Assembly (NCBI GenBank): GCA_014859985.1
Contig: JACZKN010000505.1
Coordinates: forward strand, 1 to 9,313
DNA from: Candidatus Krumholzibacteriia bacterium
GTDB lineage: Bacteria; Krumholzibacteriota; Krumholzibacteriia; LZORAL124-64-63
Direction of reading: 5' to 3'
DNA: 9,313 nt
This document shows positions 9,312 through 9,313 of the stretch, one piece after another. Position 1 is the stretch's first letter. Each line of letters starts with the position of its first letter. A program made the position numbers and the translations under genes. A model generated the notes under the pieces. The model ran no database searches, was not told the origin of the DNA, and saw nothing but the letters and a program-made list of their open reading frames with translations.

Positions 9312-9313
9312 GG

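Overview
This is a GC-rich bacterial window (roughly 70% G+C by eye) holding chromosomal, non-mobile genes. The set is an EamA exporter, a secreted DUF4097 protein, a YfcC-type transporter with a methyltransferase, a tricorn-like periplasmic protease, and a membrane protein with TPRs that resembles the TMTC family. This mix suggests an uncultured Gram-negative lineage such as a Krumholzibacteriota/Eiseniibacteriota-like or other FCB-related group. That placement is only an impression from gene content. I see no tRNA, rRNA, insertion sequence, phage gene or CRISPR array.

Layout. 1-88 (-): first 29 codons of an exported protein that runs off the left edge. 143-1036 (+): EamA/DMT permease. 1027-1070: four head-to-tail 11-bp repeats. 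1141-2244 (+): exported DUF4097 protein with repeated DTGSG motifs. 4468-3026 and 3026-2256 (-): a YfcC-family transporter and a class I SAM methyltransferase, coupled through a TGATG overlap and convergent with the DUF4097 gene. 4469-4668: divergent control region. 4669-7983 (+): exported tricorn-protease homologue. 8007-8035: strong hairpin terminator between convergent genes. 9275-8068 (-): membrane/TPR gene broken by an apparent one-base deletion near 8960.

The genes do not form one obvious pathway. Several act at or outside the inner membrane (export, envelope surface, periplasmic proteolysis). The transporter-methyltransferase pair is the only clear co-translated unit.

The most striking signals are regulatory. 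Three genes (at 88 minus, 143 plus and 9275 minus) have a sigma70-like -35/-10 pair placed so that exactly six bases separate the -10 from the start codon. This predicts leaderless mRNAs, and none of the three has a good Shine-Dalgarno sequence at a normal distance. The other genes with a resolved start, DUF4097, YfcC and tricorn, have clear GGAGG sites. A four-copy 11-bp direct repeat upstream of the DUF4097 gene looks like a binding array for an OmpR/PhoB-class response regulator. I do not see a clearly new multi-gene system.
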